64,000 bases of DNA, from positions 1 to 64,000 of the forward strand of contig NZ_JAANMZ010000003.1 of the NCBI RefSeq assembly GCF_011250555.1. The letters are read 5' to 3'. The notes beneath the pieces were generated by a model. It ran no database searches, had not been told where the DNA came from, and worked only from the letters and a program-made list of their open reading frames with translations. This DNA is from Bacillus sp. MM2020_4 (GTDB taxonomy: Bacteria > Bacillota > Bacilli > Bacillales > Cytobacillaceae). Numbering within the stretch: the first letter of the stretch is position 1; every line of letters begins with the position of its first letter. A program made the translations under genes and the position numbers. Below, one piece after another: positions 39,525 to 48,375 of the stretch.

Positions 39525-39734
39525 GTCAGAAAACCTCCTTTTTAAAATTAAATTCACATACGTTCAATTTTAACATGAAGTGAAAGGCTTATCCAAATGT
39601 AATTGTTTCAAGTGGAATTGCCAACATTTTGCCAACTGTTCGTGTAATAGGAAACAGAATGGAGAACACAATAAGAAATGAAGCAGTGTGTGCTTCAAGA
39701 AGAGATTGTGCCACAACATGGAGGAGGTTCTTAA

Positions 39735-39998
39735 ATGGCTACTCGTGACTCAATGAACAATCTTATGCAGCAGGTTGAGGATACCATTCGCAATGCCGAA
39801 GAACAATATAAACAAAGCAGTCTTCAGGAGCAATATAATGATGATAATTATACAACAGCGCTTCAACAGCTAGAAGAGACCTATCAAGATATTGCCAAAA
39901 TGGCGCATAGTGCTAATTCACAGCAGCGAGAGCAGCTCCATAGAATGAGACTTCAGCTTCAGCAACTGCAAAATTCAATGATTCTAGAAGAGCTTTAA
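39735..39998 (+). CDS. ytzC: DUF2524 family protein YtzC (87 aa)
   Basis: Small helical, Gln-rich protein (MATRDSMNNLMQQVEDTIRNAEEQY and a C-terminal coiled-coil-like stretch). It is recognised as B. subtilis YtzC, whose function is unknown. GGAGGAGG lies 9 nt before the ATG. A pair of TTGCCAAC direct repeats lies about 110 bp upstream. It is followed after 16 nt by a 54-aa ORF. Confidence 0.85.
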   Translation: MATRDSMNNLMQQVEDTIRNAEEQYKQSSLQEQYNDDNYTTALQQLEETYQDIAKMAHSANSQQREQLHRMRLQLQQLQNSMILEEL

Positions 39999-40014
39999 AA
40001 GGAGGGGAACCTTT

Positions 40015-40179
40015 TTGAAAAAACGGTCAAAGCAGCAAAATCCTGAACAAACAACACGTAATGGAATTAATAATCAAGATCTCGAACTGGGGCAGGATGT
40101 GGATCTTGTCAAACGAGCGAAAAAGAAATATGAACAATCAGGCGGGCAGCCCGTAAAATCGAAAATGCATCCAGAATAA
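40015..40179 (+). CDS. Small hydrophilic hypothetical protein (54 aa)
   Basis: TTG-initiated ORF with AAAAGGAGGGG 6 nt upstream. The product begins MKKRSKQQNPEQ, has DLELGQDVDLVKRAKKKYEQSG, and is very polar and basic with no Cys or Trp. It resembles minor small acid-soluble spore proteins in composition, but I cannot place it in a family. It sits 16 nt after ytzC and before a terminator, so the pair is likely cotranscribed. Confidence 0.75.
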   Translation: MKKRSKQQNPEQTTRNGINNQDLELGQDVDLVKRAKKKYEQSGGQPVKSKMHPE

Positions 40180-40202
40180 GCTCGATTATATAAAATGTAG
40201 AA

Positions 40203-40236
40203 AATCTCTCAACAATTTGTTGGGAGATTTTTTTTC
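40203..40236 (+). terminator. Terminator after the ytzC unit
   Basis: Stem AATCTCTCAACA/TGTTGGGAGATT followed by T7. Confidence 0.88.
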
Positions 40237-40361
40237 AAGCGTTTACAAAAAATTATTTTAAAATAAGTAAAAAAGTACCCGGGGATTCAATTTCTTAATA
40301 AAAACAACTTGAAAATAGAATAAATTTGTGTTCACACTTTGGCAACAACTGGCGTTTATCA

Positions 40362-40377
40362 TGTGATGTGCGTCACA
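40362..40377. promoter_or_regulatory. Fnr-type box 1
   Basis: Exact TGTGA-TGTGCG-TCACA. With the TAAATA -10 at 40401-40406, it would be centred near -42, the class II activator position used by Bacillus Fnr. Confidence 0.75.
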
Positions 40378-40491
40378 GATTAGCAATATTTAACATGTTT
40401 TAAATAAGGTATGGATTCAAATTTTATTTCCAAAACCTCCACCAGTTGTTAGGAAATCACACGGTCAGCCTAACACTTTTTTAGAACTTTA

Positions 40492-40507
40492 TGTGAATGA
40501 GTTCACA
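40492..40507. promoter_or_regulatory. Fnr-type box 2
   Basis: Exact TGTGA-ATGAGT-TCACA, only 41 nt before the ATG of the first operon gene. An activator there would start transcription at or past the ribosome binding site, so a modulating or repressing role is more likely. Confidence 0.65.
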
Positions 40508-40547
40508 TTTTATCCATAATTTTGTCCAATAGGAAAGGAAGTTAAAT

Positions 40548-41348
40548 ATGAAAAAATTCCTTGTAATTGTAAGTATTGTTTTAGCCTTCATATGTCCCAC
40601 AAGCAGTTACGCTCAAAATGAAACGATTTTAAAGATGGAAGAATTATCGGTTCGTGTCATGCCGGAGTATGCCTATCATCCAAATGATCAGAAGAAGGAT
40701 CATGCCCCACTGTTAATTGGGTATCAAGGGTCAATGGTAAACGATTCTGACCAGCCCCAGAAGGGAAAAATTGAAATTCCCCTTCCCATGGATGAGAAGG
40801 ACTTTCGGGTGGGCTATGTCGCCGATTATTCCAGTGATTTACGAACAACCTATGAAATTGAGTATGTGATTGACCGTGAAAAAGGAACGATTTCCTGGAC
40901 AACAAGTGAAGAGATAGCTCCGAAGGAACGATATAAATTTGTGATCGAATTTTATTCGGACAGTTTAAAGGTACATAAGGAAAAGAAATCATTATCCTAT
41001 CAGTTTAAAAGTTTTGCAGATATCGGATTGGTCAATGTCATTTTTACCAAACCGTCCAAGGCGAAAAATATGAAGCTCACACCGGCTCCGGAAGAGAAAC
41101 AGAATCATGGTACCGAAGATCAAACCTTTTCCTATCTTTTTCAGGATGTAAAAGCAGGTGAGGAAAAAAACTTCACCTTATCCTATGAACGCCGTGAACC
41201 AAGACCAACTACAGAACTAAATGAAAGAGATCTGTCTGAAGGAAATAGAAAATCTACTGGCCTCGCACTTGGGGCATTTAGTGGAATTAGTGTGATATCG
41301 GTTGGGGCATTGACCATTTTATTAAAAAAAAGAAAGAAGAAGGCATAA
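40548..41348 (+). CDS. Secreted, membrane-anchored protein of unknown function at head of nrf operon
   Basis: A 266-aa protein with a Sec signal peptide (about residues 1-22, ending SYA), a largely beta-type external domain of about 210 residues, and a C-terminal membrane helix (about 238-258) followed by KKRKKKA, which fixes the tail inside. It has no Cys after the signal, so it is not a cytochrome. I do not recognise the family. It lies directly downstream of two Fnr-type boxes and 86 nt before nrfH, suggesting a part in nitrite ammonification at the cell surface. The ATG follows AGGAAAGGAAG. Confidence 0.8.
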   Translation: MKKFLVIVSIVLAFICPTSSYAQNETILKMEELSVRVMPEYAYHPNDQKKDHAPLLIGYQGSMVNDSDQPQKGKIEIPLPMDEKDFRVGYVADYSSDLRTTYEIEYVIDREKGTISWTTSEEIAPKERYKFVIEFYSDSLKVHKEKKSLSYQFKSFADIGLVNVIFTKPSKAKNMKLTPAPEEKQNHGTEDQTFSYLFQDVKAGEEKNFTLSYERREPRPTTELNERDLSEGNRKSTGLALGAFSGISVISVGALTILLKKRKKKA

Positions 41349-41434
41349 GCGCCGTCAATATTGGGATTAAGGTACCCTAAAAGGTACGTTAATAAATAAA
41401 AAGAGAGAGTAAAGAGATTATGGGAGGTGAAGAA

Positions 41435-41947
41435 ATGTTCAAAAAGCTTCTGAAGATGAACAAAAAGTTTTTAGTTGTATTGGTCTTGCTTATTGGCGTG
41501 TTTTTATCATTTTCAACAGTGAAAACAATGGCCTATTTGGATTCACCGGGTTTTTGTCAAAACTGTCATACGATGAAATCCGTCTATACTTCATTCTTGG
41601 ATTCCACACATTCGGATTTGCAGTGTAATGACTGTCATCTACCGCATAAGAGTGAAGTCGGAAAGTTATTTTTCAAAGGCCGTGCCGGGATGACGCATAT
41701 TTATTTCAATACACTCGGAACAGAAAAGATCCCGGATGTAATTGAAGCAACCGCACGCACGAAGGGGATTATGAATGATAATTGTATCTCCTGCCACAAG
41801 AGTACGCTTAGCAACGTATCCCATGATGCCAAGGATAGCTGTATTTCCTGTCACAAAACGGTACCACACGGGAAAGGCTTTAAAGATGATCACTATAATA
41901 AGCCGCCTGTATCAGGAGAGTTATTAGAAAATAAGGGAGGATTTTAA
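41435..41947 (+). CDS. nrfH: Cytochrome c nitrite reductase small subunit NrfH
   Basis: Tetraheme quinol dehydrogenase of the NapC/NirT family that anchors NrfA and passes electrons from menaquinol. The 170-aa protein has one N-terminal helix (about 11-28) and four CXXCH sites: 41-45, 64-68, 117-121 and 136-140. The start MFKKLLK follows GGGAGGTG; an upstream in-frame ATG overlaps that site. nrfA follows after 3 nt. Confidence 0.95.
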   Translation: MFKKLLKMNKKFLVVLVLLIGVFLSFSTVKTMAYLDSPGFCQNCHTMKSVYTSFLDSTHSDLQCNDCHLPHKSEVGKLFFKGRAGMTHIYFNTLGTEKIPDVIEATARTKGIMNDNCISCHKSTLSNVSHDAKDSCISCHKTVPHGKGFKDDHYNKPPVSGELLENKGGF

Positions 41948-41950
41948 AAA

Positions 41951-43402
41951 ATGGGAAGGTTCCGATATGGGGCATATCTTTTCCTGCTTGCATTAATGTT
42001 AATCATTACTGGCTGCGGTAACGAATCCAGTGATAAAACCGCTTCAGCTGCAGGTAAGAAAACGACAGGCCTTTCAGCAGATGAAATAAGCAATGAAGCA
42101 TTTAAGGACTTATTTCCACTTCAATACAACAGTTACAAGAAAAACGAAAAGATGGAAGATACAAAATATAATGGTTCGGTCAAACGAAGTAAATATGATG
42201 CAGACAAAGAACCACTATTGCCAATCCTGTTTAACGGCTATGGATTTGCAACGGAATACAATGAAGATCGCGGCCACACGTATGCGTTAGAAGATATTCG
42301 TAATGTCAAACGGATCACTGATAAGTCAGTTGGTTCATGTTATACCTGTAAATCAACCGCTGTGCCAAAAATGATTGAAGAAATGGGCGACAGCTATTGG
42401 GGCGCTAATTTTAACAAAGATATTTGGCCAAAAGGGGAAGCAATGGGTCACTCACCAATCGGCTGTTCCGACTGTCATGATCCTAAAACAATGGATTTAC
42501 GTGTTACTCGCCCAAGTCTTTTTAAAGCATTAGAAGCAAAAGGTGTAGATGTGTCAAACCCAACGAAAAATGAAATGCGCAGTTATGTTTGCGGCCAGTG
42601 TCATGATGAATATTACTTTGCTGCCAATAATAGTGAAGTTACCTTCCCATGGACAAAAGGCTTCAAACCGGAAGAAATGTATGAATACTACAATACCATT
42701 GCCAAGGAAAACGGCTTTGAGAAGGACTGGGTCAGCAATATTTCCGGAACACCGATGCTAAAGGCTCAGCATCCGGAATTTGAAACCCATTTATCGGGTA
42801 CACATGGGAAGGCAAATGTATCCTGTGCCGATTGCCATATGCCATATGAACGGGTTGATGGAAAAAGAAAGATCACGTCACACTGGTGGACTTCACCGCT
42901 TAAGACCATGCAAACATCTTGCGGCCAGTGTCACGGTGACCGTGATTTAGATAAATTAAAAGATCGTGTGCTTGAAATTCAGGAAGCAAACGTAAGCGGA
43001 TTACATGATGCTCAAGATATTTCCACTTCCGCTCATTACTATGTGAACAAAATGATTACTTCGGGTGTGAGTGCGGAGAAAATCAAAGAAGCGCAGGAAT
43101 TTGTGCGTAAGGGTCAATGGTTCTGGGATATAATTGCGGCTGAAAACTCTTCAGGCTTCCATAATCCACAAGGGTCGATGGATTCATTGAGGATTTCGAT
43201 TGAACAGTCTAACAAAGCGATTCGCCTTGCAACAGAAGAACTTGTGAAAAAAGGTGTCAACATGGAAGTGCTTGATCAGGAAATTGAAAAGGCTAAAAAG
43301 GCTGTAGCTGATGAGAAAGTAAATGAGAAGAAAAAAGACCATGCTGTTAACAGCTATTTCCCAGCACAGGCACCAGTTGTACCAGCATCGCCAAAAAAAT
43401 AG
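41951..43402 (+). CDS. nrfA: Ammonia-forming cytochrome c nitrite reductase NrfA
   Basis: Pentaheme enzyme reducing nitrite to ammonium with six electrons outside the membrane. The 483-aa protein has a lipoprotein-type signal (LIITGC, Cys22), the catalytic heme site with lysine ligand CYTCK at 130-134, and four CXXCH sites at 172-176, 214-218, 292-296 and 324-328. The TSHWW and SAHYY segments typical of the family follow. The CXXCK motif separates it from octaheme reductases. No dedicated heme-lyase gene is seen nearby, so general cytochrome c maturation must serve it. Confidence 0.95.
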   Translation: MGRFRYGAYLFLLALMLIITGCGNESSDKTASAAGKKTTGLSADEISNEAFKDLFPLQYNSYKKNEKMEDTKYNGSVKRSKYDADKEPLLPILFNGYGFATEYNEDRGHTYALEDIRNVKRITDKSVGSCYTCKSTAVPKMIEEMGDSYWGANFNKDIWPKGEAMGHSPIGCSDCHDPKTMDLRVTRPSLFKALEAKGVDVSNPTKNEMRSYVCGQCHDEYYFAANNSEVTFPWTKGFKPEEMYEYYNTIAKENGFEKDWVSNISGTPMLKAQHPEFETHLSGTHGKANVSCADCHMPYERVDGKRKITSHWWTSPLKTMQTSCGQCHGDRDLDKLKDRVLEIQEANVSGLHDAQDISTSAHYYVNKMITSGVSAEKIKEAQEFVRKGQWFWDIIAAENSSGFHNPQGSMDSLRISIEQSNKAIRLATEELVKKGVNMEVLDQEIEKAKKAVADEKVNEKKKDHAVNSYFPAQAPVVPASPKK

Positions 43403-43480
43403 ACTCTTTCCATGATGAAATTCTTTTTCGTCCGACCAAGAAGGAAGAAGAAATTTGGAAAGAGCCGTTGAAATTGTCTT

Positions 43481-43527
43481 GGAAAACACTGTTTCCTTTT
43501 TGGAGACAGTGTTTTCCTGCTTTTATT
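43481..43527 (+). terminator. Hairpin downstream of nrfA, possible weak terminator
   Basis: Perfect 11-bp stem GGAAAACACTG/CAGTGTTTTCC with a 15-nt loop, followed by TGCTTTTATT. The T run is interrupted. Confidence 0.5.
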
Positions 43528-43578
43528 GTGACAAAATTGCCGTTGAGTGTCAATTTGTGTGGCTTCCATAGGGGGGGT

Positions 43579-43662
43579 GGCGGAATTAATCGTGAAGATG
43601 GCGGAATCCAACCGGAGCTTGGCGGAATAAACTACAAACTTGGCGATATTCCCCTACAAAAC
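43579..43662 (+). repeat. 21-bp tandem repeat, four units
   Basis: Units start at 43579, 43600, 43621 and 43642. Each begins GGCGGAAT (the last GGCGATAT), followed by a variable 13-nt part. In the frame open toward yttB they encode GGINRED, GGIQPEL, GGINYKL and GDIPLQN. Confidence 0.8.
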
Positions 43663-43776
43663 CAGCCGCAACATTTCCCTGCGAAATATGGAAATATAAA
43701 AGGATTGCACCTTATCAGAAAAACAATTAAAATAACCAAGGGAATTGAAATAGTTAATGATAAAGGAGCGTTTTTC

Positions 43777-44970
43777 ATGCCACGAGCCTTATGGCTTTTA
43801 ATCATCGGGATGGCAGTGAATGTAATAGGCTCTTCTTTTTTATGGCCTTTAAATACAATCTATATTCACGATCATTTAGGAAAGTCCTTATCTGTTGCAG
43901 GGGTTGTCCTTATGCTCAACTCGGGAGCAAATGTCATCGGAAATCTTTATGGCGGCCATTTATTCGATAAAATGGGTGGCTATAAATCTATCATACTAGG
44001 GATTGGTATTTCCCTTTTAGCGCTTATCGGCTTATCTATTTGGCATGATTGGCCACAATACGTTATTTTTCTGACCATCACCGGATTTGGAACAGGAATT
44101 ATTTTTCCATCTATGTATGCGATGGCGGGTTCAGTTTGGAAAGAAGGCGGGCGTAAATCGTTCAATGCTCTTTATGTCGCGCAAAATCTTGGGGTTGCGG
44201 TAGGTGCATCGCTCGGCGGGATGGTAGCAGATTACTCTTTCCAATTAATCTTCTTAGCGAATACGATCATGTATGTCATCTTTTTACTAATAGCTGTGAT
44301 TGGATATAAGGGAATCGTGGTCGACGCTGTCATACATGATCATAAAGAAAAAGCGTTAAATGTTGTAAGAAGTAAAGTGAACTTACAGGCATTATTGATT
44401 GTTTGTGCGGGCTATTTGCTGTGCTGGGTTGCTTATAGCCAATGGACGACAACGATTGCCTCTTACACCCAGGAAATCAATATTTCATTGACGCAATATA
44501 GTTTACTTTGGACGATAAACGGTGCCATCATCGTTCTCGGGCAGCCGCTATTAAATGGTGTCCTAAAGTATTTATCAGCTTCACTTAAGGTGCAAATCCT
44601 TATTGGAATTGGAATCTTCATCGTTTCCTTTTTAGTTGCCGGAAAGGCGAGCGCCTTTTCAGGATTCTTAGTTGCGATGATCATCTTATCCATCGGTGAG
44701 ATGTTCATCTGGCCAGCCGTTCCTACGATCGCTTTCGATTTAGCTCCTAAGGGGAGAGAAGGCTTCTATCAAGGAATCGTCAACAGCACCGCAACCGGTG
44801 GCAGAATGATTGGCCCCTTACTAGGCGGAATAATTGTCGACATGCAGAGCATGTCCACATTATTTATCCTATTGATTGGACTATTCCTCATCGCCATCGT
44901 CACCACACTAATGTATGATCGTGGAATAAAAAGGAAAATGGTGTCAGGCACCGTTCGTGGACAAATGTAG
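43777..44970 (+). CDS. yttB: Major facilitator superfamily transporter YttB
   Basis: A 397-aa MFS protein with 12 predicted helices and the loop 2-3 motif GGHLFDKMGGYKS. I identify it as YttB by length and by its place upstream of leuS; the substrate is unknown. The start MPRALWLL follows TAAAGGAGCG. The last residues (SGTVRGQM) are encoded by a palindromic repeat, so the original C terminus appears replaced. Confidence 0.85.
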   Translation: MPRALWLLIIGMAVNVIGSSFLWPLNTIYIHDHLGKSLSVAGVVLMLNSGANVIGNLYGGHLFDKMGGYKSIILGIGISLLALIGLSIWHDWPQYVIFLTITGFGTGIIFPSMYAMAGSVWKEGGRKSFNALYVAQNLGVAVGASLGGMVADYSFQLIFLANTIMYVIFLLIAVIGYKGIVVDAVIHDHKEKALNVVRSKVNLQALLIVCAGYLLCWVAYSQWTTTIASYTQEINISLTQYSLLWTINGAIIVLGQPLLNGVLKYLSASLKVQILIGIGIFIVSFLVAGKASAFSGFLVAMIILSIGEMFIWPAVPTIAFDLAPKGREGFYQGIVNSTATGGRMIGPLLGGIIVDMQSMSTLFILLIGLFLIAIVTTLMYDRGIKRKMVSGTVRGQM

Positions 44971-44985
44971 GTATTTGTCCACGTG
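44942..44985. repeat. Palindromic REP-like element at the end of yttB
   Basis: GTGTCAGGCACCG is followed by a perfect 11-bp stem CGTGGACAAAT (44956-44966) and ATTTGTCCACG (44973-44983) with a 6-nt loop. The GTGTCAGGCACC plus TGGACA combination recurs between genes in many Bacillus genomes. Confidence 0.65.
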
Positions 44986-45079
44986 GAAAGGACAGTGTTG
45001 ATTGTTATCACATTGTTCTTTTTTTTGCTTGTTTAAATGGAGGTATTCTTGTCCATCATGAAAATAGGCGCAAGTTTAC

Positions 45080-45108
45080 TTGCATACTGCCGGAAAATTT
45101 AATACAAT
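45080..45108 (+). promoter_or_regulatory. leuS promoter
   Basis: TTGCAT, a 17-nt spacer, then TACAAT, with predicted start near 45115 at the head of the T-box leader. Confidence 0.75.
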
Positions 45109-45114
45109 AACCGT

Positions 45115-45375
45115 AATACTTTTTATATTAGAAAAACAGTGATCAGGAGTAGTAGTGGTTCATACCCGAAACCAAAGAGAGTTGGCGGCTGGTGGAAGTC
45201 AACCGGGTACATCATGAACTCGCCTTTGAGTTGCAAGCATGAAGGAGCAGTAATGTTTGCCGTTTTCCGCGTTAAGGATGAATGAAGCGAGTGCATGAGC
45301 ACTAATGTGGGTGGTACCGCGGGAAGATACATACAATCCTCTCGTCCCTTTTGGGATGAGAGGTTTTTTATTTTT
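45115..45375 (+). promoter_or_regulatory. T-box leader of leuS
   Basis: The T-box sequence TGGGTGGTACCGCGG is at 45308-45322 and the leucine specifier codon CTC at 45219-45221, inside ATGAACTCGCC. The UGGU bulge (45312-45315) would pair with an A-discriminator CCA end, as all Leu tRNAs here have. Uncharged leucine tRNA would favour readthrough. Confidence 0.95.
45338..45370 (+). terminator. T-box-controlled terminator
   Basis: Stem CCTCTCGTCCC/GGGATGAGAGG followed by T6; competes with the antiterminator. Confidence 0.93.
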
Positions 45376-45393
45376 ATCTAGGAGGAACAGACA

Positions 45394-47811
45394 ATGAGTT
45401 TCGACCATCAGCAAATTGAAAAGAAATGGCAACAAAAATGGGAAACAGAAAAAATATTCAAAACAAGTGAAGAATACGATAAACGCAAATTCTACGCGTT
45501 AGATATGTTTCCATATCCATCGGGGGCTGGACTCCATGTTGGACACCCTGAAGGTTACACAGCAACGGATATTCTTTCCCGTTTAAAACGGATGCAGGGA
45601 TATAATGTTCTTCATCCAATGGGCTGGGATGCATTCGGACTTCCGGCGGAACAATATGCGCTAGATACAGGCAACGACCCCGCAGAATTTACCGAACAGA
45701 ACATTAATACTTTTCGCAGACAAATTAAAGCATTAGGTTTCTCCTATGACTGGGATCGTGAAGTAAACACAACAGATCCGGAATATTATAAATGGACACA
45801 GTGGATTTTCTTAAAGCTTTGGGAAAAAGGCCTCGCCTATATTGATGAGGTCGCCGTAAACTGGTGTCCGGCACTAGGAACCGTATTAGCAAATGAAGAA
45901 GTAATCGATGGCAAAAGTGAACGCGGCGGACATCCAGTAGAGCGCCGTCCGATGAAGCAATGGATGTTAAAAATCACCGCCTATGGTGATCGTTTACTTG
46001 AAGACCTAGAAGAATTAGATTGGCCTGAGAGCTTGAAGGAAATGCAACGCAATTGGATTGGCCGCTCTGAAGGTGCGGAAGTTACTTTCGCTATTGATGG
46101 ACATGAGGAAACCTTCACTGTTTTTACAACCCGTCCAGATACTTTATTTGGTGCCACATATGCCGTATTAGCTCCGGAACACGCATTTGTTGATAAAATT
46201 ACGACAGCTGAGCAACGTGCGGCGGTTGAAGCCTATTTAGATAAAGTCAAAACTAAGAGCGACCTTGAGCGTACTGACCTTGCAAAAGAGAAAACAGGTG
46301 TTTTCACCGGTGCATATGCCATTAATCCAGCCAATGGTGAAAAAATGCCAATCTGGATTGCTGATTATGTATTGGTCAGCTACGGAACTGGCGCCATCAT
46401 GGCTGTTCCAGCACATGATGAACGTGATTATGATTTTGCCAAAGAATTCAATTTAGCAATCAAGCCAGTTGTCGCCGGCGGTGATGTCGAGAAAGAAGCC
46501 TACACTGGTGACGGGGAACACATCAACTCTGAATTCTTAAATGGCTTAAATAAAGAAGACGCGATTTCTAAAATGATTTCCTGGTTAGAGGAAAAAGGCA
46601 TCGGTACGAAAAAAGTAACATTCCGTTTACGCGATTGGTTGTTCAGTCGTCAGCGTTATTGGGGTGAACCGATTCCGATTATCCATTGGGAAGATGGCAC
46701 AATGACAGCTGTTCCTGAAGAGCAGCTTCCATTGATGTTACCAAAAACAAAAGATATCAAACCATCCGGAACAGGTGAATCACCACTTGCCAATATTGCT
46801 GATTGGGTAAATGTTGTGGATCCGGAAACAGGCAAAAAGGGTCGTCGTGAAACCAATACAATGCCACAATGGGCCGGCAGCTGCTGGTACTATTTACGGT
46901 ATATTGATCCGAAAAACAGCGAAGCACTTGCTTCCGCCGAAAAATTAAAACATTGGTTACCGGTTGATATTTACATTGGCGGTGCTGAGCATGCCGTGCT
47001 TCACTTGCTATATGCCCGCTTCTGGCATAAATTTTTATATGATATCGGTGTGGTCCCAACCAAAGAGCCATTTCAAAAGCTATTTAACCAAGGGATGATT
47101 TTAGGCGAAGGCAATGAAAAAATGAGTAAATCAAAAGGAAATGTTGTTAATCCTGATGATATTATCGATAGTCATGGTGCGGATACACTTCGTTTATATG
47201 AAATGTTTATGGGCCCGCTTGATGCCTCAATTGCGTGGTCAACAAATGGATTGGACGGTTCCCGTCGCTTCCTTGACCGGATCTGGCGCTTATTTGTCGA
47301 AGAAGATGGCTCATTAAGTCCGAAAATCCAGTCAACAGATGAGACTACCAACTTGGAGAAAGTTTATCATCAAACAGTTAAGAAAGTGACCGAGGATTAC
47401 GAAGGTTTACGCTTCAATACCGCAATTTCACAAATGATGGTTTTCATTAATGAAGCGTACAAAGCAACTGTCCTTCCTAAGGATTATGTGGAGGGCTTAG
47501 TTAAAATGCTTGCCCCTGTTAGCCCGCATATTGCTGAAGAACTTTGGGAAAAGCTAGGACATAGCGGCACGATTTCCTATGAGGCATGGCCTGCATATGA
47601 TGAAGCAAAACTGGTTGATGAGGAAGTTGAAATTGTCATTCAAGTTAACGGCAAGGTAAAAACTAAATTGATGGTACCAACGGATGCCAGTAAAGAGGCA
47701 TTAGAAGGAATTGCAATGGATGATGACCGGGTGAAGGAACAAATCGAAGGAAAAACAATTCGTAAAGTCATCACAGTGCCAGGGAAATTAGTAAATATCG
47801 TAGCAAATTAA
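45394..47811 (+). CDS. leuS: Leucyl-tRNA synthetase LeuS
   Basis: Charges tRNA-Leu. The 805-aa class I synthetase has the HIGH-type motif HVGH (residues 48-51) in [11 protein letters not shown], the KMSKS loop at 576-580, and an editing domain between ([26 protein letters not shown]). The anticodon-binding region and the C-terminal domain ([12 protein letters not shown]) close the protein. AGGAGG lies 11 nt before the ATG. Expression is set by the upstream T-box. Confidence 0.98.
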   Translation: MSFDHQQIEKKWQQKWETEKIFKTSEEYDKRKFYALDMFPYPSGAGLHVGHPEGYTATDILSRLKRMQGYNVLHPMGWDAFGLPAEQYALDTGNDPAEFTEQNINTFRRQIKALGFSYDWDREVNTTDPEYYKWTQWIFLKLWEKGLAYIDEVAVNWCPALGTVLANEEVIDGKSERGGHPVERRPMKQWMLKITAYGDRLLEDLEELDWPESLKEMQRNWIGRSEGAEVTFAIDGHEETFTVFTTRPDTLFGATYAVLAPEHAFVDKITTAEQRAAVEAYLDKVKTKSDLERTDLAKEKTGVFTGAYAINPANGEKMPIWIADYVLVSYGTGAIMAVPAHDERDYDFAKEFNLAIKPVVAGGDVEKEAYTGDGEHINSEFLNGLNKEDAISKMISWLEEKGIGTKKVTFRLRDWLFSRQRYWGEPIPIIHWEDGTMTAVPEEQLPLMLPKTKDIKPSGTGESPLANIADWVNVVDPETGKKGRRETNTMPQWAGSCWYYLRYIDPKNSEALASAEKLKHWLPVDIYIGGAEHAVLHLLYARFWHKFLYDIGVVPTKEPFQKLFNQGMILGEGNEKMSKSKGNVVNPDDIIDSHGADTLRLYEMFMGPLDASIAWSTNGLDGSRRFLDRIWRLFVEEDGSLSPKIQSTDETTNLEKVYHQTVKKVTEDYEGLRFNTAISQMMVFINEAYKATVLPKDYVEGLVKMLAPVSPHIAEELWEKLGHSGTISYEAWPAYDEAKLVDEEVEIVIQVNGKVKTKLMVPTDASKEALEGIAMDDDRVKEQIEGKTIRKVITVPGKLVNIVAN

Positions 47812-47820
47812 AACAAAGGA

Positions 47821-47848
47821 ATATCCCCCCTAATTTCTGGGGGGATAT
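47821..47848 (+). terminator. Hairpin after leuS
   Basis: Perfect stem ATATCCCCCC/GGGGGGATAT. The trailing CTTTCT is a poor T run, so termination may be partial and allow readthrough into ytwF. Confidence 0.55.
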
Positions 47849-47869
47849 CTTTCTGGAAGGATGAGTGGG

Positions 47870-48175
47870 ATGGAAGAAATTCAAACGATTACACCAGAAG
47901 AGTTACAAAAGAAGCTTGAAGCAGGGGAGAAACTTGAACTTGTCGATGTGAGAGAAGATGAAGAAGTAGCAGCGGGAATGATTCCAGGTGCCAAGCATAT
48001 TCGCATGGGGGATATTCCTGTTAACTTGGATTATTTTGATAAGGATAAAGAGTATATCTTTATCTGCCGTTCAAGCGGGCGCAGTGGGAATGTTTGTCAT
48101 TACCTGCAGGATCAGGGCTACAAAGTCCGTAACATGGTTGGCGGTATGTTGCAATGGACAGGAGAAACAAACTAA
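47870..48175 (+). CDS. ytwF: Rhodanese-like domain protein YtwF
   Basis: A single rhodanese domain (101 aa) with active-site Cys66 in FICRSSGRSG. It is likely a sulfurtransferase; the acceptor is unknown. The ATG at 47870 is chosen because GGAAGG touches the upstream in-frame ATG at 47861. It is downstream of leuS, as in related genomes. Confidence 0.88.
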   Translation: MEEIQTITPEELQKKLEAGEKLELVDVREDEEVAAGMIPGAKHIRMGDIPVNLDYFDKDKEYIFICRSSGRSGNVCHYLQDQGYKVRNMVGGMLQWTGETN

Positions 48176-48202
48176 CCGATTCCTTTTATGGAATCGGTTT
48201 TT
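48174..48202 (+). terminator. ytwF terminator
   Basis: Stem AACCGATTCC/GGAATCGGTT followed by TTT, overlapping the stop codon. Confidence 0.88.
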
Positions 48203-48375
48203 CTAATATGTTTGTAACCAATAGATACTGAATTGGATTCCCTTCATGATGCACCTTTCAATTTAACCTCAAAAAGAAGGTTACTTGATTCATCTAAAAA
48301 TAAACGTAACCTCCGTATCTTTAAAATTCTGAAAAGTTGTCAATAATGATAGAAAAATAAGAGAGGAAGTTCGCG

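Larger units (their letters stand above)
40237..40547 (+). promoter_or_regulatory. nrf operon control region
   Basis: A 311-nt gene-free region. It holds two exact TGTGA-N6-TCACA dyads (listed separately) and a TAAATA -10 candidate at 40401-40406, placing the first dyad centre about 42 nt upstream of the predicted start. A partial half-site pair TGTGTTCACA lies at 40327-40336. Confidence 0.65.
43403..43776. other. Intergenic region between nrfA and yttB
   Basis: About 370 nt without a convincing gene. It contains the hairpin at 43481-43517 and four 21-bp tandem units at 43579-43662. An open frame continuous with yttB runs from 43468, but internal translation start signals favour 43777. Confidence 0.6.

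Noticed and set aside
43468..43776. 103-codon N-terminal extension of yttB
   Set aside because: MFS proteins of this type start near the first helix, and TAAAGGAGCG sits correctly before the ATG at 43777. The extension contains a hairpin and DNA repeats.
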